Counted from the stretch's first letter, positions 1 to 12,835 are shown. The stretch is DNA of 64,000 bases from Quillaja saponaria (GCA_029379385.1 CM055614.1:15071528-15135527), one strand, 5' to 3'. Notes: generated by a model from the letters alone, not told the origin. Translations and numbers: made by a program.

Positions 1-969
1 TTAGGCTTATCTCAAGTGGGTCCTAAAATCTTAGTGCCATACCTAAGCAACCAATCTAGCCATCATGATATACTATGCCACAATAGTGGCTACACTGCAA
101 ATTCTGAATGTACCACTAGCCAATTCGATAGTCTCCTCCCACAATCACACTCCATTGGTGGAGGTTCTACCTTTCAGCCTTAACACCAATACATGCCTGC
201 ATCTACTTTTTTCAATATCCCAATTGAATCAAATCTAAATTACTAACTTGAAGTACAACAATAGAGCTTACTGCAAAATAAAACATCCCATGGACTAATG
301 CAAGTATTTGCTGACCTCCAAAATAACACAAGTACCTATTCCCTAATTGCCACCAACTTGTTTAACATTCCTTTTTCCTCCAACAATGCCAGTAATAACA
401 ATTTCCGGCAATACCAATTTGCAGTCAACTCCAACATTACTAATACCTTCTCATCATCATAATTCCAATAATAGAGGCTCTTCCACTCTCCTCTCATCTG
501 CAGGTAATAGTATAATGAGCGGTTCTATTGACCAAATAAGCTCATCTCTCCATAGCACCAATACTACTCAAAACTAACAATCTCATCCCTCACATGTCAG
601 CAACAACAATCTTTCAAAAACCTACCCAGATGGGTTCAACTAATTCTACCACCTACAATACTCCTTTATTGCTTAGAAGCTTCCACAGCTGGTCCTCAAG
701 CAATGCCAATAGGATACAAATTCAATAAGAAAATTAATAATATTTCCACATAAACTGCTAACTATGGCAGTACTACTAGTTCTACTGCAAACATTTTGGG
801 TACTGGAATTGAAGACAACAACCTACTATAAGACTTAATGGATTCCTTCGCTATTGTGAATTCTTGTGAGGGACACATGGAGGATCCAAAGTTGACCAGA
901 GATTTTCTTAGTATTGGACAGATAGTGAAAAGCAGAACTACTGGAGGAAGAGGAAGTACTTTGACATGA
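1..969 (+). pseudogene. Broken 3' exon of an INDETERMINATE DOMAIN (IDD) zinc-finger transcription factor
   Basis: IDD proteins are plant-specific nuclear C2H2 zinc-finger regulators. After the fingers they have an Asn/Ser-rich region, a conserved motif close to MSATALLQKAAQMG, and a C-terminal motif like TRDFLGVG. Here an Asn/Ser-rich stretch (about 300-470, for example NLFNIPFSSNNASNNN) is followed at 594 by MSATTIFQKPTQMG. At 895 comes TRDFLSIGQIVKS, ending at a TGA at 967-969. The parts lie in order but in different frames: stops fall near 466, 575 and 727, and at least one single-base shift is needed near 575. The zinc fingers would lie left of the window. This is therefore a decayed or partial copy. 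The family match rests on two recognised motifs plus composition. Whether a functional parent exists elsewhere cannot be seen. Confidence 0.7.
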
Positions 970-2430
970 ATACTTAGTAAATCGACATAGATGCATAACG
1001 TAAAAATTAGTAAGAATAATATTTTTTGTATACAATGTTTATAAGTCTTTGTCTGTTAATTAGGGTATTTTATTATCCATGGGAATTGGATTTATGATGA
1101 TATTGATAGATTTTCTGTGGATTTGACAAATAGTACTTTTTCAATAGGGACTAGTGTGGTAACTGATAGCTATTAAGTACCGTTTTGTTTTCCAAATTTT
1201 CAAGAAAACTAATATATGCAATCTTATTTTAATGAATTAATTTTTTTTTTCTATATTTAGTTTCATTTTATTATTCACAAAATCTTTTTTGAATGATAGA
1301 AATGTAAGTATCTATCTTGTCTACATTTATAATTGACAAGTAATTTGTGAAATGTTCGTCTTTTAATAAAGACGAAAAGCAACACAAATACTAAATTTTA
1401 ATTTTACTTTCCAGGGATTAGTTCATGTTATTCCATACCTCAAGCTGACTCTCTACAATTTAGATTTTGCAGATAATGGAAGAAAGAAACATGCAAATTC
1501 ATGGCAAAACTTAAGCTTTTTTGAGTTAGTATGTTTCTATGCCCTTTTGAATACTTTTCAAGTATTGTACTCTAAATTTTAATATAAAACTTCAACTCTT
1601 TAGTAAGTTTAAATTATGAAACTTAATGACTTGAAATTGATCCAAAGCTCACTCATTGAGTATCAGCCAGTATGTAGATGATCACACCATGCACATGTAT
1701 GATGTATACACAGGAGCAAACACAGGACCAATGCCTAGGAAGTCGTTAAATTTTTTCAAATAATTTTTCTAGTAGGTTCAATATTTGTAGAGCTTAAAAG
1801 GCTACAGTTAGCCTCCACTGACTGATCCAATTTAAGCCTATTTGTTAATAAAAAGCAATGCAAATAACCCGCCTAAAATAACAATAGAGTTCAACTTGTT
1901 CAAAAAATGAAATGAGCATGAGTCATTACGGTATATTTATACCTTTTAGAATAGTCCCTTAAATCTGTAGTTGATATTAGGTGAATATTTTAAGTTTTCC
2001 ATTGCTAAATGAAGTTGGCCATGAATATGAAGTAAAAAATATATATATACTTTTAACTTGGTGAAACTTAAAAAATAAAAAAAATGAAATGGAAAATATA
2101 TACATTTACAACTTAGTTTTGACCAAGATTATAATTTGAATAAAAGCTCTTACAGTAAATTACACCCCTATCCCTTCAAGTTTATTGAATGACAATAAGG
2201 TCCAAACTTTGAAGAATATGAGACTCCCTCCCTTGGATGGATGGAAAACTAATGTGTTAAAGAATAATTTTTTAAAAAATACAAAAAAAAAAAGCCTAAT
2301 TTATCTTCAAAGTACTAATATATCTTATTTTTAATTTATTTTTTTTCAAAAGAGTCATAAACACTAATTTTTCTTTTCTATATTACCACTTAGTTTTAGT
2401 TTCTTACTCATAATATTTATTCAATACTAT
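970..2430. other. AT-rich stretch without a recognised gene
   Basis: Long A/T tracts and stops occur in all frames. No domain, LTR or RNA gene was recognised. Confidence 0.5.
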
Positions 2431-2439
2431 TTTTCTATC

Positions 2440-3900
2440 TTTTCCTCCTCTTGTTCATGGTGAGGGTTTTTTGGATTGTGTTCCACGAATAATTATGACT
2501 GCAAATAATGATTCCCTTATTACCATCTCTTCAGAGGAAAAGACTCTAGCTGCTATTAATGGTCTAATCCTTATAGTGCCTATGATATTTATAGGTTTAC
2601 AAGCCATTTCTTTCGATTTTGTTGGGATACGATACAAGTAATTATCACCCTGGTTGTTTAGGATTTTTCAAAAGGTGTCCACTCCCTAAGAATATCTCTT
2701 CCATAAAGACAATGTTGATTCCAAAGGTAGATCATACATAAATATATTTTTTTTCTAATAGGAGACAAATTAGCCTTAATATTTTTCTTCACAAGATCAT
2801 CTCCCATATTTTAATGTATAGACTTGATCTACGCCTTCCAAAACTTTTACTAGCAGAGCAGTCTGGTTTTTTCTAGGGGTGTCAAATCCACGAGAATGTT
2901 ATATTTGCTTAGAAAATGACTCAAGATAATAATAAGAAGATTTTGGGTGGCAATGTGGTTATGAAAGCTGATATGTCAAAAGCATTAGATGGAATATGGG
3001 GTTTCCTCATTTAGGTTTCATGTAAATTTTTTTCACTTTTTTTTTTTGGCACTTAGTGTGGTTGGATCTATAGATGTATCTTGAATTGTTGGTACTCTAT
3101 TTTTTTTTTTTCTTTAAATCTTTATTGGTCTTCAGCTAGGAGACCCACTATTTCAAGCATTATTCAACTTAGCTCAAGATGTCTTCTCTAGAAATTTAAA
3201 TAAGCACTTTAAAGGTGACCAAATTTAAAGATTTGCTGTTTCAGGGTAGGCTATTGTCTCGTATCTATTATAAGAAAATGATATGTTGATTTTCTTAAAC
3301 AGCTCATTTACTATGTCAACTTCTATTTCTGGTTAGTGGCTTAACCTTTTCCATTCTTAGACATGTTTTCATTCTAAAGCTGTTCCTTTTATCTAACTTA
3401 GTGTGTTGTTTTATATAGGGTGTGTTTCTAAGGCCTTGTTTTTACATGTTAAGGAGTGCATTCTATCCTAATTGATAAGTTAGGTAGGATATGTTATATC
3501 TTTAGGGGGCAAACTGACACTTTTGAAGAGTGTTTTGTTTTCTATTCCCATCTATACTTGGCTTATGTCAAACTTCCCCATAATTTTTTAGATTCATTAG
3601 AAAGGTTATTTAGCAACTTCTATTAGGGTAGTAGTCGAGCTAAGTGAAGAAAGTGGGTAGATTGGAGCTTGATTTTTAAACTCTTCTCTGAAAGGGGTCT
3701 TCAACTTCTGTATATAAGACTATGAGGGCCATGCAAGCTAAATTATCCTAGAACATCCTCAAAGAGAAATCTCTTTAGGCCTAAATTATGGGAAGTAAAT
3801 ATGGTAGTTTGTTTACACTTCATTTTCATTTTCCTTATTTTTCTTCTTATATGTGGAAAACCCTTTGCCCTATTTTGCCAACATTAAAGAACATACTTAA
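2440..3900 (+). mobile_element. L1-type LINE relic (reverse transcriptase part)
   Basis: The forward strand can be read, with many stops and shifts, as plant L1 ORF2 reverse transcriptase. Near 2750-2870 is a region like the conserved 'FRPISL...KIISKILADRL' block followed by EQSGFF and QIHENV. Near 2950 is GGNVVMKADMSKALDG, matching the block with the first catalytic aspartate (canonical KxDxSKAFD). Near 3130 is GLQLGDPLFQALFNLAQDV, matching 'GLRQGDPLSPLLF'. The following 700 bases still show LINE-like words but no clean frame. The endonuclease is missing at the 5' side and no poly(A) tail is obvious, so both borders are approximate. It cannot encode an active enzyme. Confidence 0.75.
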
Positions 3901-4720
3901 TGTGTGTTTGAGGATGGTTCCAATGTAACACTCCTCCTAGTTGTACAAGACCTATGTAATTTTCCCCCAAAAGATGTATTTATTTACTTGTGTAAAATGT
4001 ATAAATAAAATAGGGTGGTTATTTTTTGCATTTTGTTATTTTAATCCAGTAATACGTGTATAGTTTATCACTTTGTATACAAACTGGACTTAATGCAGGC
4101 ATTGGTGTTCTTTTACTAAGTTCAATTGAGAAAACTTGGTTATAATATAAGAGTCAATAACATGATATATAAGTGTACTCATAGGTAGTTTCATTAACCT
4201 AATATAACACAAAGTTTACAAAAGGCTTTTACATCACAAAAACTAACTTTACAACAAAACATAGTTTGTCTAACATCTTGTCACTTTCAACACTTAAATA
4301 TATATACTTAATGGTTACTTAATAACACAAAACAAGTATAGCACATGTAACATTCTAGTAGCAAGAAGAAAACATTGTCTAAGTCATTTTCCTTCATGCT
4401 TGCACATAAACACCAGAAGCATATAAGCAGAGCATATCACAGCATAAACATGTAGCTTCCTTTTTAACACAACATGTTTTTCTTCAATCTGTAACACTAA
4501 GTTTTATAAAAATAAATAAATAAGACAGAAATCTTAATAAGTAAAGCTACAATTCATATAGAAGGAACATGGTGTATAGTTAAGCCAAATTGGCAGAAAT
4601 GAACTCATTTTTAATGTAAATGCTTCCTGGTATCTTTGTGTTACACTTCAATAAGGAGCCTGAGCCTAATCAATGCTAGAAAGTCTTGACTCCTGTGGGA
4701 AACCCCTTTAATTAGGCATC
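3901..4720. other. Non-coding AT-rich stretch
   Basis: No gene or transposon domain was recognised. A phrase near 4680-4720 leads directly into the 39-bp tandem repeat. Confidence 0.45.
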
Positions 4721-4874
4721 CCAAGTTAGGCCTTAAACTGTATGTATAGAGGTACAGAGCCAAGCAATGCCTTAAACTGTATGTACAAAGATACAAAGCC
4801 AAATTAGGCCTTAAACTGTATCTACCAAAGTACTAAGTCAAACTAAGCTTTAAACTATATGTACGAAAATACTC
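4721..4874 (+). repeat. 39-bp tandem repeat, about 3.9 copies
   Basis: Four consecutive units start at 4721, 4760, 4799 and 4838, each built on CCTTAAACTGTATGTA followed by a TAC-AAG(C) stretch. The first three are exactly 39 bp; the last is slightly short and the most diverged. Confidence 0.85.
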
Positions 4875-5506
4875 TATATAATCAATCAACACTTTAACCA
4901 TCTCAACACAAACCATTCATGTTTTCATCAAATACAATAAATAACTTTTTAACAGAAATCATGTAGTTTTGAGGAAGATTATATAGGAGCCAAATTGTAG
5001 ACTTCCATACAAAAAAACTTGATTTAAGGAAACAGACATCCACTTTTCCCAAAATTTTAGTATTAACTTCCTAGACATTTTAGTATACTTTAATGTCTTA
5101 GGAATAATTCTTTTTTTATAAACCATTGGCTAATTTAACCCAAAAATCCCACGAACAAAGTCAAAACCACAAAGAGCTCACTGTAGTCCAATAAGAAGAG
5201 CAACAGCTTCTAAAGGCTTTAACTTCAATTCTACTTGAAATGAACCCTTTAAATGCTCCATAATACATATTATACATATTAAGACCCATATTTACAAGTT
5301 TCATTTAGCAACATACTATAGAAAACCTTTTCTAAGTCACTCATCTACCCATTTTCCAAACTCCAAAACAAAAACCCTTATTTCACTCTCTTGTCTTCCA
5401 CAACACTCCATTGCTCTACTTTCTTTCACTGTTACTTGAATTTAATGGAAGAATAGAGAACAAAACTCTCCACCTCTTTATATATATAGTTTCCACCACT
5501 CCCTAC
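4875..5506. other. Non-coding stretch
   Basis: No protein domain is recognised. Short open frames here read as low-complexity hydrophobic sequence without family features. Confidence 0.4.
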
Positions 5507-5625
5507 TTTTTCAACTACACTTCCACTTGTCCTCTACCTTTTCACCTGTACTTGACACTTGTCCTCTGCCTTTTCACCTACACTTGCCACCTTACTCACC
5601 ACCTCTTCACCTATGCTTGCCACAT
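5507..5625 (+). repeat. Degenerate ~31-bp minisatellite
   Basis: About 3.6 units are built on TTTTCACCTACACTTG followed by CCACTTGTCCTCT-like text, with lengths of roughly 31-33 bp. It lies about 60 bp outside the end of the first Athila-family LTR. Confidence 0.65.
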
Positions 5626-5688
5626 TGATCTCCTTTCCTACTTGTCCTCCTTTGGTCCTTGAAGCATGTAGCAACACATCTTGCTGCT

Positions 5689-7150
5689 TGACATGAATTT
5701 CGTAACGCAAGCGCATGTTTCATTATAAGAATTATAGTGATTAAGTAAAATGTTAATCCCACGAGAAACTGTTACTATTATCTAGCTAAGTATTAAAATT
5801 AACACAATCCTAATTTTATTCAAAAAAAAAAAAAATTAGGGTGAAAAAAATATAATTTAAACTAAATATAACTAATGACAGATTATACTAGAGAATTCAA
5901 TGGATAAAGGCCTAGAATTTTAATTTCCCTTAACACTTTACTTGACTTATTATTATCTTATCATGCTTAGTTATGATAACCTATGGTTCTAATTCAATTA
6001 TAAGCATATTCCTATGTCTTATAAATATATATCTCACTTAACCAATTCACTATATTCCAATAAGAATTCAATTAAGCAAGACTTATTAAGATTAAAGCTA
6101 AATTGGCTACATAAGACATATAGGTATATTTCTATCTTATAAACAAATCAAATTCAAACAATCATGTGAATGAATTAAAGCAAATGCTATATCACTCATT
6201 CCTATTTGCAAGTTTGTTCACATCAATATAAATGGTAGCTAGTTAACTAGAAGCATTAAGATAGAATGAAATAAACAAATCATATATCAAAAACTCTAAG
6301 CAATCAATAAATAATAAAAATCATTAACTGCATATTGAGTTCAATTGCAATCCTAGAGAATAAATTAGGTCATGTTGCCTAGTGTATACATAAACTAAAA
6401 TAATGTAGACATCAAAGAAATACAAACAAGAAAAGTAAAGAAAGTGTAGAATAATAGAAAATCGATAGGTTGTCAGTATTAAATCTTTAATCCTCCCAAG
6501 TTCCCTTTGCCTTCTTGCACTCTTAATGGCCTTAATTTTTCCAGAAAATCTTAGCTTAATTGTGTGTCTTGATTCCTTAAGCTAGTCTCCCTTTATAGGC
6601 TTAAAAACCCTCAATTTCACTTCAATTTAGACTAGGTATCACGTCAGCACCGCAAATGCAAATTCTCGGCATCATGGCTTGCAGCTTTTCGATGCCATAG
6701 GCCATAATTATCTAGTGCCATGACCACAAAAATTGATGAACCTGGACTATCAAACAGTGGATTAGGGTGTTGCAATGCCCATGTCTTGGCACCTCAGCGT
6801 TGCCCTTGGGGTCGTAGCATAAATCCTCTAGGTGTCGCAGAACAGAGACTTCCGGCAGCAACATGTTATTTTGTATTTTTATGATTTTAAGCCTGAATTC
6901 ACCTTTAATTTGACTTCTAATGGGACTCTTTTAAGCACTAGACCTTCCAAACACATACACTAAGTTAATATAAGTTAGAACTCATCTAGATCACCTAAAT
7001 CCTAGCCTAAATCAACTACGATTCAACATCCTAATGCAACAAAACCTTAACTAAGAATTTAATTAAAACTAAGCAAAAACCCACTAAAACTCATAGCTAA
7101 AATAATATGAGTAAAAGGATGTGAAATAACTCTATAAAATAAAGTTATCA
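5689..7150 (-). mobile_element. Athila-family LTR 1 (3' LTR), minus strand
   Basis: Read on the minus strand it starts TGATAACTTTATTTTATAGA at 7150 and ends ATTCATGTCA at 5689, so it has TG...CA ends. It shares long stretches with the LTRs at 7250-8207, 8212-9445, 42781-44022, and the LTRs of the full element at 53106-63505. Immediately upstream (minus sense) is a purine-rich tract, so this is a 3' LTR. It contains the family's hallmark GC-rich, CGC/GCC-bearing patch (6640-6860) inside otherwise AT-rich DNA. Its 5' partner and most of the internal region are missing. Confidence 0.8.
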
Positions 7151-7210
7151 CACCCCCAAACTTAAAGTTTTGCTAGTCCTCGAGGAAAAGAAAACTAAAA
7201 ATACAAACAA
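7151..7210 (-). other. Athila polypurine tract and last internal bases
   Basis: On the minus strand this reads CTCGAGGACTAGCAAAAC, then AAGTTTGGGGGTG, directly against the LTR start. The same order precedes the 3' LTR of the complete element (62213-62241). This is the expected second-strand primer site. The body of the element beyond it has been lost. Confidence 0.75.
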
Positions 7211-7249
7211 AAATGACAAGCAAAAGATGAATCACACTAAATCAATGAT

Positions 7250-8207
7250 TTCCAGAATATTTACTCAAGGCTAAACCCAAATTCCCATTTCCAAGTTTGT
7301 TTAGATTTAGCACATCAATCTAATTGGTAGCTAATCAACTATAAGCATTAGGCATAGAATGAAATAAACAAATAATATACCAAAACCCTAAACAATCAAT
7401 AAATAATAAAAACCATCAAGCTACATGTTAAGGTCAATTGTAATCCTAGAGAACAAATTAGTTCACTAAAACTCAAATAATGTAGATATCAAAGAAATAC
7501 AAACAAGAAAACTAAAGAATGAGTAGAATAATAGAATATTGATAGGTTGTCAGCCTTCAGTCTTCAATTTTCAATCCTCCTAAGCTCTTCTTGCCTTCTT
7601 GCATTCTTGATGGCCTTCTTTTCTCCTATAAAATCTTAGCTTAATTGTGTTTCTTTAGTCCTCAAGCAAGTCTCCCTTTTATAGACTTAAAAAACCTTCA
7701 ATTTCATTTCAAATTTGGACTAGGAATTTTGTAAGCGCCGCTACTATAGCATCTCTGTGCTAGGGCCTAAAAAATCGACAAAATTGGGATGTCAGGCAGT
7801 AGCTTGGGCATCACAGCGCCCATATCTTGGTGTTTCAGCAATGCCCTTGGCGCCATAACACGAATCCTCTGGGCACCATAACACTGTGGCTTATGGCAGC
7901 AACATGTTATTTTGTATTTTTTGCAATTTTGAGCCCGTATTCACCTCCAATTTGACTTCCAGTGGGATTCCTTTAAGTATTAGACCTTCCAAACACACAA
8001 ACTAAGTTTATATAAGTTAGAACTCATATAATACACCTAAATCCTAGCCCAAATCAACTAGGATTCAATATCCTAATGCAACAAGGACACAACTATGAAT
8101 TCAATTAAAACTAAGCAAAAACCCACTAAAACTCTAAAAATATAGCTAAAATAATATAAGTAAAAGGATGTGAAATAACACTAGAAATATGGCTAAAATA
8201 ATATAAG
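7250..8207 (-). mobile_element. Athila-family LTR 2, truncated, minus strand
   Basis: It matches the same LTR family in the same orientation as LTR 1 but lacks the last several hundred bases of the LTR 3' part. A phrase near its right end (about 8128-8158) is repeated in direct orientation at 8180-8207 around an 'AAAAGGATGTGAAATAAC' core. It sits head to head with LTR 3, forming a large inverted repeat. Confidence 0.75.
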
Positions 8208-8211
8208 TGCT

Positions 8212-9445
8212 AGGAATTTAAGCTATAACTTAGGTGTTTTATATGAGTTCTAACTTATATTAACTTAGTTTGTGTATTTGGAAGGTTTAATATTTAAAAA
8301 AGTACCACTAGAAGTCAAATTGAAGGTGAATTCGGGCTCAAAATTGTAAAAAATAAAATAACATGTTGTTGCCAGCAGCCCTTATGTTGCGGTGCCTAGA
8401 AGGTTATGGCGCTAGGGGCAGGCTGAGGCTCCATTGCCACTACCAAGCTCCAGTATGTCAATTATCTTAGTCGACTTCAGCATCGCAATGCCAAGACTTC
8501 AGGGTCACTGTGTTGACCTGATAAATAGTCTGAATTGGAAACAAATTAGGAATTGAATATACACAATTAAGCTAAGACTTTCTGGAAAAAAGAAAGCCAT
8601 CAAGGGTACAAGGAAATAAAAGGAGCCTTTAATGATTGAAGATTGAAGATCGACAATCTTTATAGTTTTCTCTATTCCTACACCTTTCTTTTAGTTTTTC
8701 TTGTATTTACTTTGATTGTGTTTCTATTTGACTTTATGTCTACACTAACTAATTATTTCTCTAACATGGAGCTTGATGGTTTTTATTATTTATTGATTGC
8801 TTAGGGTTTTGATATTGGGATTGTTCATTTCATTTTATGTTTAATGTTTCTAGTTTATTAGCTACCAATTAGATTGATGTGGTAAACCTAAACAAACTTG
8901 GAAAAGGGAGTTTAGGTTTAGCCTCGAGTGATATCATAGTTGTTTGAATTCATTTACATGATTGTTTAAATTTAATTTGTATATAGGATAGAAATATACC
9001 TATATGCCTTGCATAACCAACTTAGGTCTAATCTTAATAAGTTTTGCTTAACTTAATTCTCATAGAAATAGAGTGAATTATTTAAGTAAGATATATATTT
9101 ATAAGGCATAGGAATGTGGTTACAATTGAACTAGAACCCCAGGTTAACAATTTGGTACCATAACTAAGCATGATGATAATAATAAGTTAAGTGAAATGTT
9201 AAGGGAAACTGTAATTCTAGGCCTTTGTCCATTGAAATCTCTAGCTTAATTTGTTAGTTGTCTGTTTCAGTTTAAATTAGGCTTTTCAACTATAATTTGT
9301 TTGTTTAAATAAAATTATGATTGTGTTAATTTTAGTACTTAGCTAGATATTAGTGACAATTCCTCGTGAATTCAGCACTCTACTTATTCATTATATTACT
9401 TGCAACAAAACATGTGCTTACGTTATGAAATTCGTATTAGCTGCC
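8212..9445 (+). mobile_element. Athila-family LTR 3, plus strand
   Basis: This is the forward-oriented member of the family. It starts inside the LTR (the first ~150 bases are missing) and runs to the usual 3' end near 'GAAATTCGTATTA'. Shared landmarks are AACATGTTGTTGCC, 'GCTAAGACTTTCTGGAAAA' and AGCTACCAATTAGATTGATG. No primer-binding site follows, so it is a solo or truncated LTR. Confidence 0.75.
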
Positions 9446-10690
9446 ACACAATAGCTAATTTGGTGAGTCACAACTTTCAAGCTTGCTAGTTTGACACCTG
9501 GCAGCTTGGGGTGACACTTAGCAACTTGTGGTGGTAGCTTCTTAAGCAGCCCAAATAAATTTAATTGTATTTCTAGTATCCTTTCTTACTAATTCCAACA
9601 TTAGCACACATAATCTACTAAGTTCTTATTTCTGTCCATTAAACAATTATAATTCAAGATTCAATTTCTTATGCACTATTTTCTTTTAAATACTAACCCT
9701 TGGGACAATTATGTCAAGACATTGCATATTCAATTTCATGCATATGCATCCATATAAGTCAAGGTTTGGCACTCCCTTACTAATTCTAAATGGAAAGCAT
9801 AACTTGGAATGACAAACACATAGCAACATTTAACAAATACAAAACAAGTACATATCAAGCACATAGATTTTGCAATCCACTTTAATGAATTAACTATACT
9901 AATTTTCATATGAATTAGCGCATATGATACATGTATAAAAACCTACATGGATATACTAATTTATCTGACAAACAGATTGTTATTTGTATGTGTTTAGCTC
10001 AAGTTATGCTAATTTAACCTTTGAAATGTCAAACGGCCAGAGTCCTGCATTTCATGAATTTGAACCTAACTTTGGATGAATAACCTAGACTAATCCAAAT
10101 ATTATAAACCATATGTCGTTTTAAATTTATTTGAGTCTACTTTCAAATGCATTAAGTCAAATTTCATTTGGACAACTATATCTCATAATATGAACAATTA
10201 AGCTTACATAGGTCTAATTTTCAAATTGAACAATAATGGATAATCATGCTTTGTTTTACTTTTAGACTCATTCATTCTTATAGCCAATAAATTGTACATA
10301 TGCATCTACTTATAATTATTTACATTAACCTCATTCTTTACATGCCTTAGTGCAATGTAATGACACACACACACAATGCACACAACCTGCATGTTGCTCA
10401 TGTCAGTAGTCCTTTTCAAGCTAGTATAGACTTAAACTTATAGTTAAAGAGTGCTTGAACACTTAAAGCATATAAAGGCTAAACTAACATGTCAAGTAAA
10501 CACACACAATCTAATCATACTTGCACAGTTATATTTCAAGCAATACAAATTAGGGAAGGCATACACTAAAGCATATATAAGCTAAGCTAGTATATGAAAG
10601 AGGCAATTTGGCAAATAACACAACTTTCTCATGTATGCAAGCTTCATTTTTCAAGACATGTAGAAAACAATGGTTTTACATCCAAAAGGA
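9446..10690. other. Non-coding stretch right of the LTR cluster
   Basis: No open frame of note or recognised domain. Composition resembles the LTR-rich parts of the window, and it may be old LTR sequence too diverged to assign. Confidence 0.4.
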
Positions 10691-10699
10691 TCAGTGGTA

Positions 10700-11890
10700 C
10701 ATTATGATCAGATAGCAGCTACATGGATACTATGTACTATATGCTTATCCGAGAGCTTGTTGATTCTCCTTCTAATATGGATACTCTAGTGAGTTTTCAT
10801 TTTGAGATAGTTTCATGGTCTTTCACTCATTTCAATCTTAACATTAATGATCTACTGGTTTTAACCAATCACCTTTGGGGGTGTTTCGCTTTTTCATCTT
10901 TGTGGAAGTTTTACCAAGCCCTTGGTATGGAATTTAGATGGTATACCAAGATTTGACATAAATTACTTTCTCTTTGGATTTTGGGTTTTATATAGAAGAA
11001 ACCTATTCAGAATGCAGACTTATGATTGAATATGGGCACTTAGAATATCATTTGTTTCCAGATACTCTTGCTGCTCTTCTTCGCATGCAAAATTGGTTTC
11101 CAATTTGTTTCTCAATGGGATTCTGAATGTTTGATAAACTGTGACTTTCAATGGAATATGCGAAAACTAGCTTACAGGTAGCTCTAGTCAATCAAATGTT
11201 GGTATGATTTGAATTATTTCCTTTTTTCTATTGTCTTTGGGAACTTTAACAAGTCATAATAAAAGTGTTTTTGAGGGAGTCCACCTTCAAGCTATTATAC
11301 ACTCAAGCTATTATACATAAGGTACTACATTTGTTCCACAAGTTATACCTAGATATACACATAAAACCTGTTTTCCTTCCATGACCATTCTATTTTTTTT
11401 GCATTATATATTCCTTGCATATCCCAATCTATTTTACGAGGTACATGGATCAAGTGAAAGATACTGCACATGGGTTTTAAGCTAAACACTAATGGCTCTT
11501 TAGTCAATGGGTGCCGTGCTAGTGTGGAATCATTCATAACAGTCATGGGGACTTACTACTCACATTCTACAATTGATTATGAACAATGCACAAATATAGT
11601 TGCTAAGAAGAAGGCTCTTGTGGATAGGTTGCAAATAGTGCCTAGATTGGGTTTATCTTCAATGCAAATTGAGTGTGATATTCTAGAATTTTAGTTGAGG
11701 TCTTCTAGAGGTTTGTCGAAACCCCATGGAATTTAATGTATTTGGCTAAGGACATTCGAGCTATACCAATCTTTTGGTCTATATAACATGTTTGTCAAGG
11801 GGGCAATATGTTGGTGAATTTTTCACTAAACTTGGTCATTCAACGTGCCCTTTTCCAAGACAAAAAGGGGTTTTGCTTACTTTTGGAGGT
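10700..11890 (+). mobile_element. LINE 3' relic with an RNase H-like domain
   Basis: The segment 11460-11880 reads GFKLNTNGS near its start, matching the 'KLNTDGS' opening of plant RNase H domains (RVT_3 type). Further on are a MQIECDILEF-like strand and GEFFTKLGHS, which matches the terminal 'ADxLAKLGH' motif. These RNase H domains sit at the C-terminus of many plant L1 ORF2 proteins and of related host-like proteins. The 750 bases before it hold open but unfamiliar frames that could be the linker and zinc-binding part. At least one stop (about 11692) and frame changes separate the pieces, so it is non-functional. The exact element type is inferred. Confidence 0.55.
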
Positions 11891-11899
11891 GAGTCTCCC

Positions 11900-12830
11900 C
11901 TATTTATCTTTTCTACTTACATACTTTACGGGAGTTTTATTTTATCCCCTCTTGTTTTGTCTTTTTCTTACTTAAAAAATTTAAAGGGCCAGACAAGATT
12001 CTAGTAAAGTTTGGGATTTATAAATTAAAAAAAAAATTAAAAAGAAGACCCTCAATTTGATTAATTTTATTATAGGATTTTAGTAGAATAAAAAAAATAT
12101 TTTACAAATATACAAGTAAATTTTAATTTTAATTTTAATGTCAAATAAAATAGGCTTGAATTGTATATTTATTCAATCATAACATGAACCCTAAAATAAA
12201 AACTTGGATTAATTTAAAGGATAAATTCAAGCATTTGCAATATATATATATATATACACACTCTAATAAAAATAAACAAGTGATATATATAAATCTAGTT
12301 TTGAAAATAACATATTTTTTTTCTTTAAGAGAAAAAAATTATTATGAATGAGACGATGAAAATATCTAATTATAAATTTAGGAATTTTTGTTCTTTCATT
12401 AATAATTATATAGATATTATTAGTTTTTTAAATTTATATTATATGAGTTTTTTTTTAAATTATTACTATTTAATTAATATTTTGAACCCAACATATTTTT
12501 TTTATAGAAAAATATAATAGTCAAAGTGATAAGAAAATATTTGTTTTATTATTGAAGATTTATTTGAAAGAAAATCTTAAATTTATGACATATTTGTCTT
12601 GCAAAGTCAAGACTTATAACTTTTTAATGGTAATGTAAGTTTTATTTTTCACTTTAAGATATCACTAGGAGATACTAGTTTACTTGAATATAAACTAGAT
12701 TTTTTTAAAATTTTATTAGAAAGAATAAATTAAAAAAAAGTAATCTTGACATAACGTAGTCAAGGTAAGGGAGTGTCATATTTGCCAAATTTTGGCATTC
12801 TGTATTGTTTCAGTAATTCTCAAGGTAGAG
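11900..12830. other. Very AT-rich stretch
   Basis: A/T-dominated with a short (TA)n at about 12240-12256. No gene is seen. Repeated TTTTAA-like words suggest an old non-autonomous element, but no terminal repeats could be fixed. Confidence 0.4.
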
Positions 12831-12835
12831 GAGTC

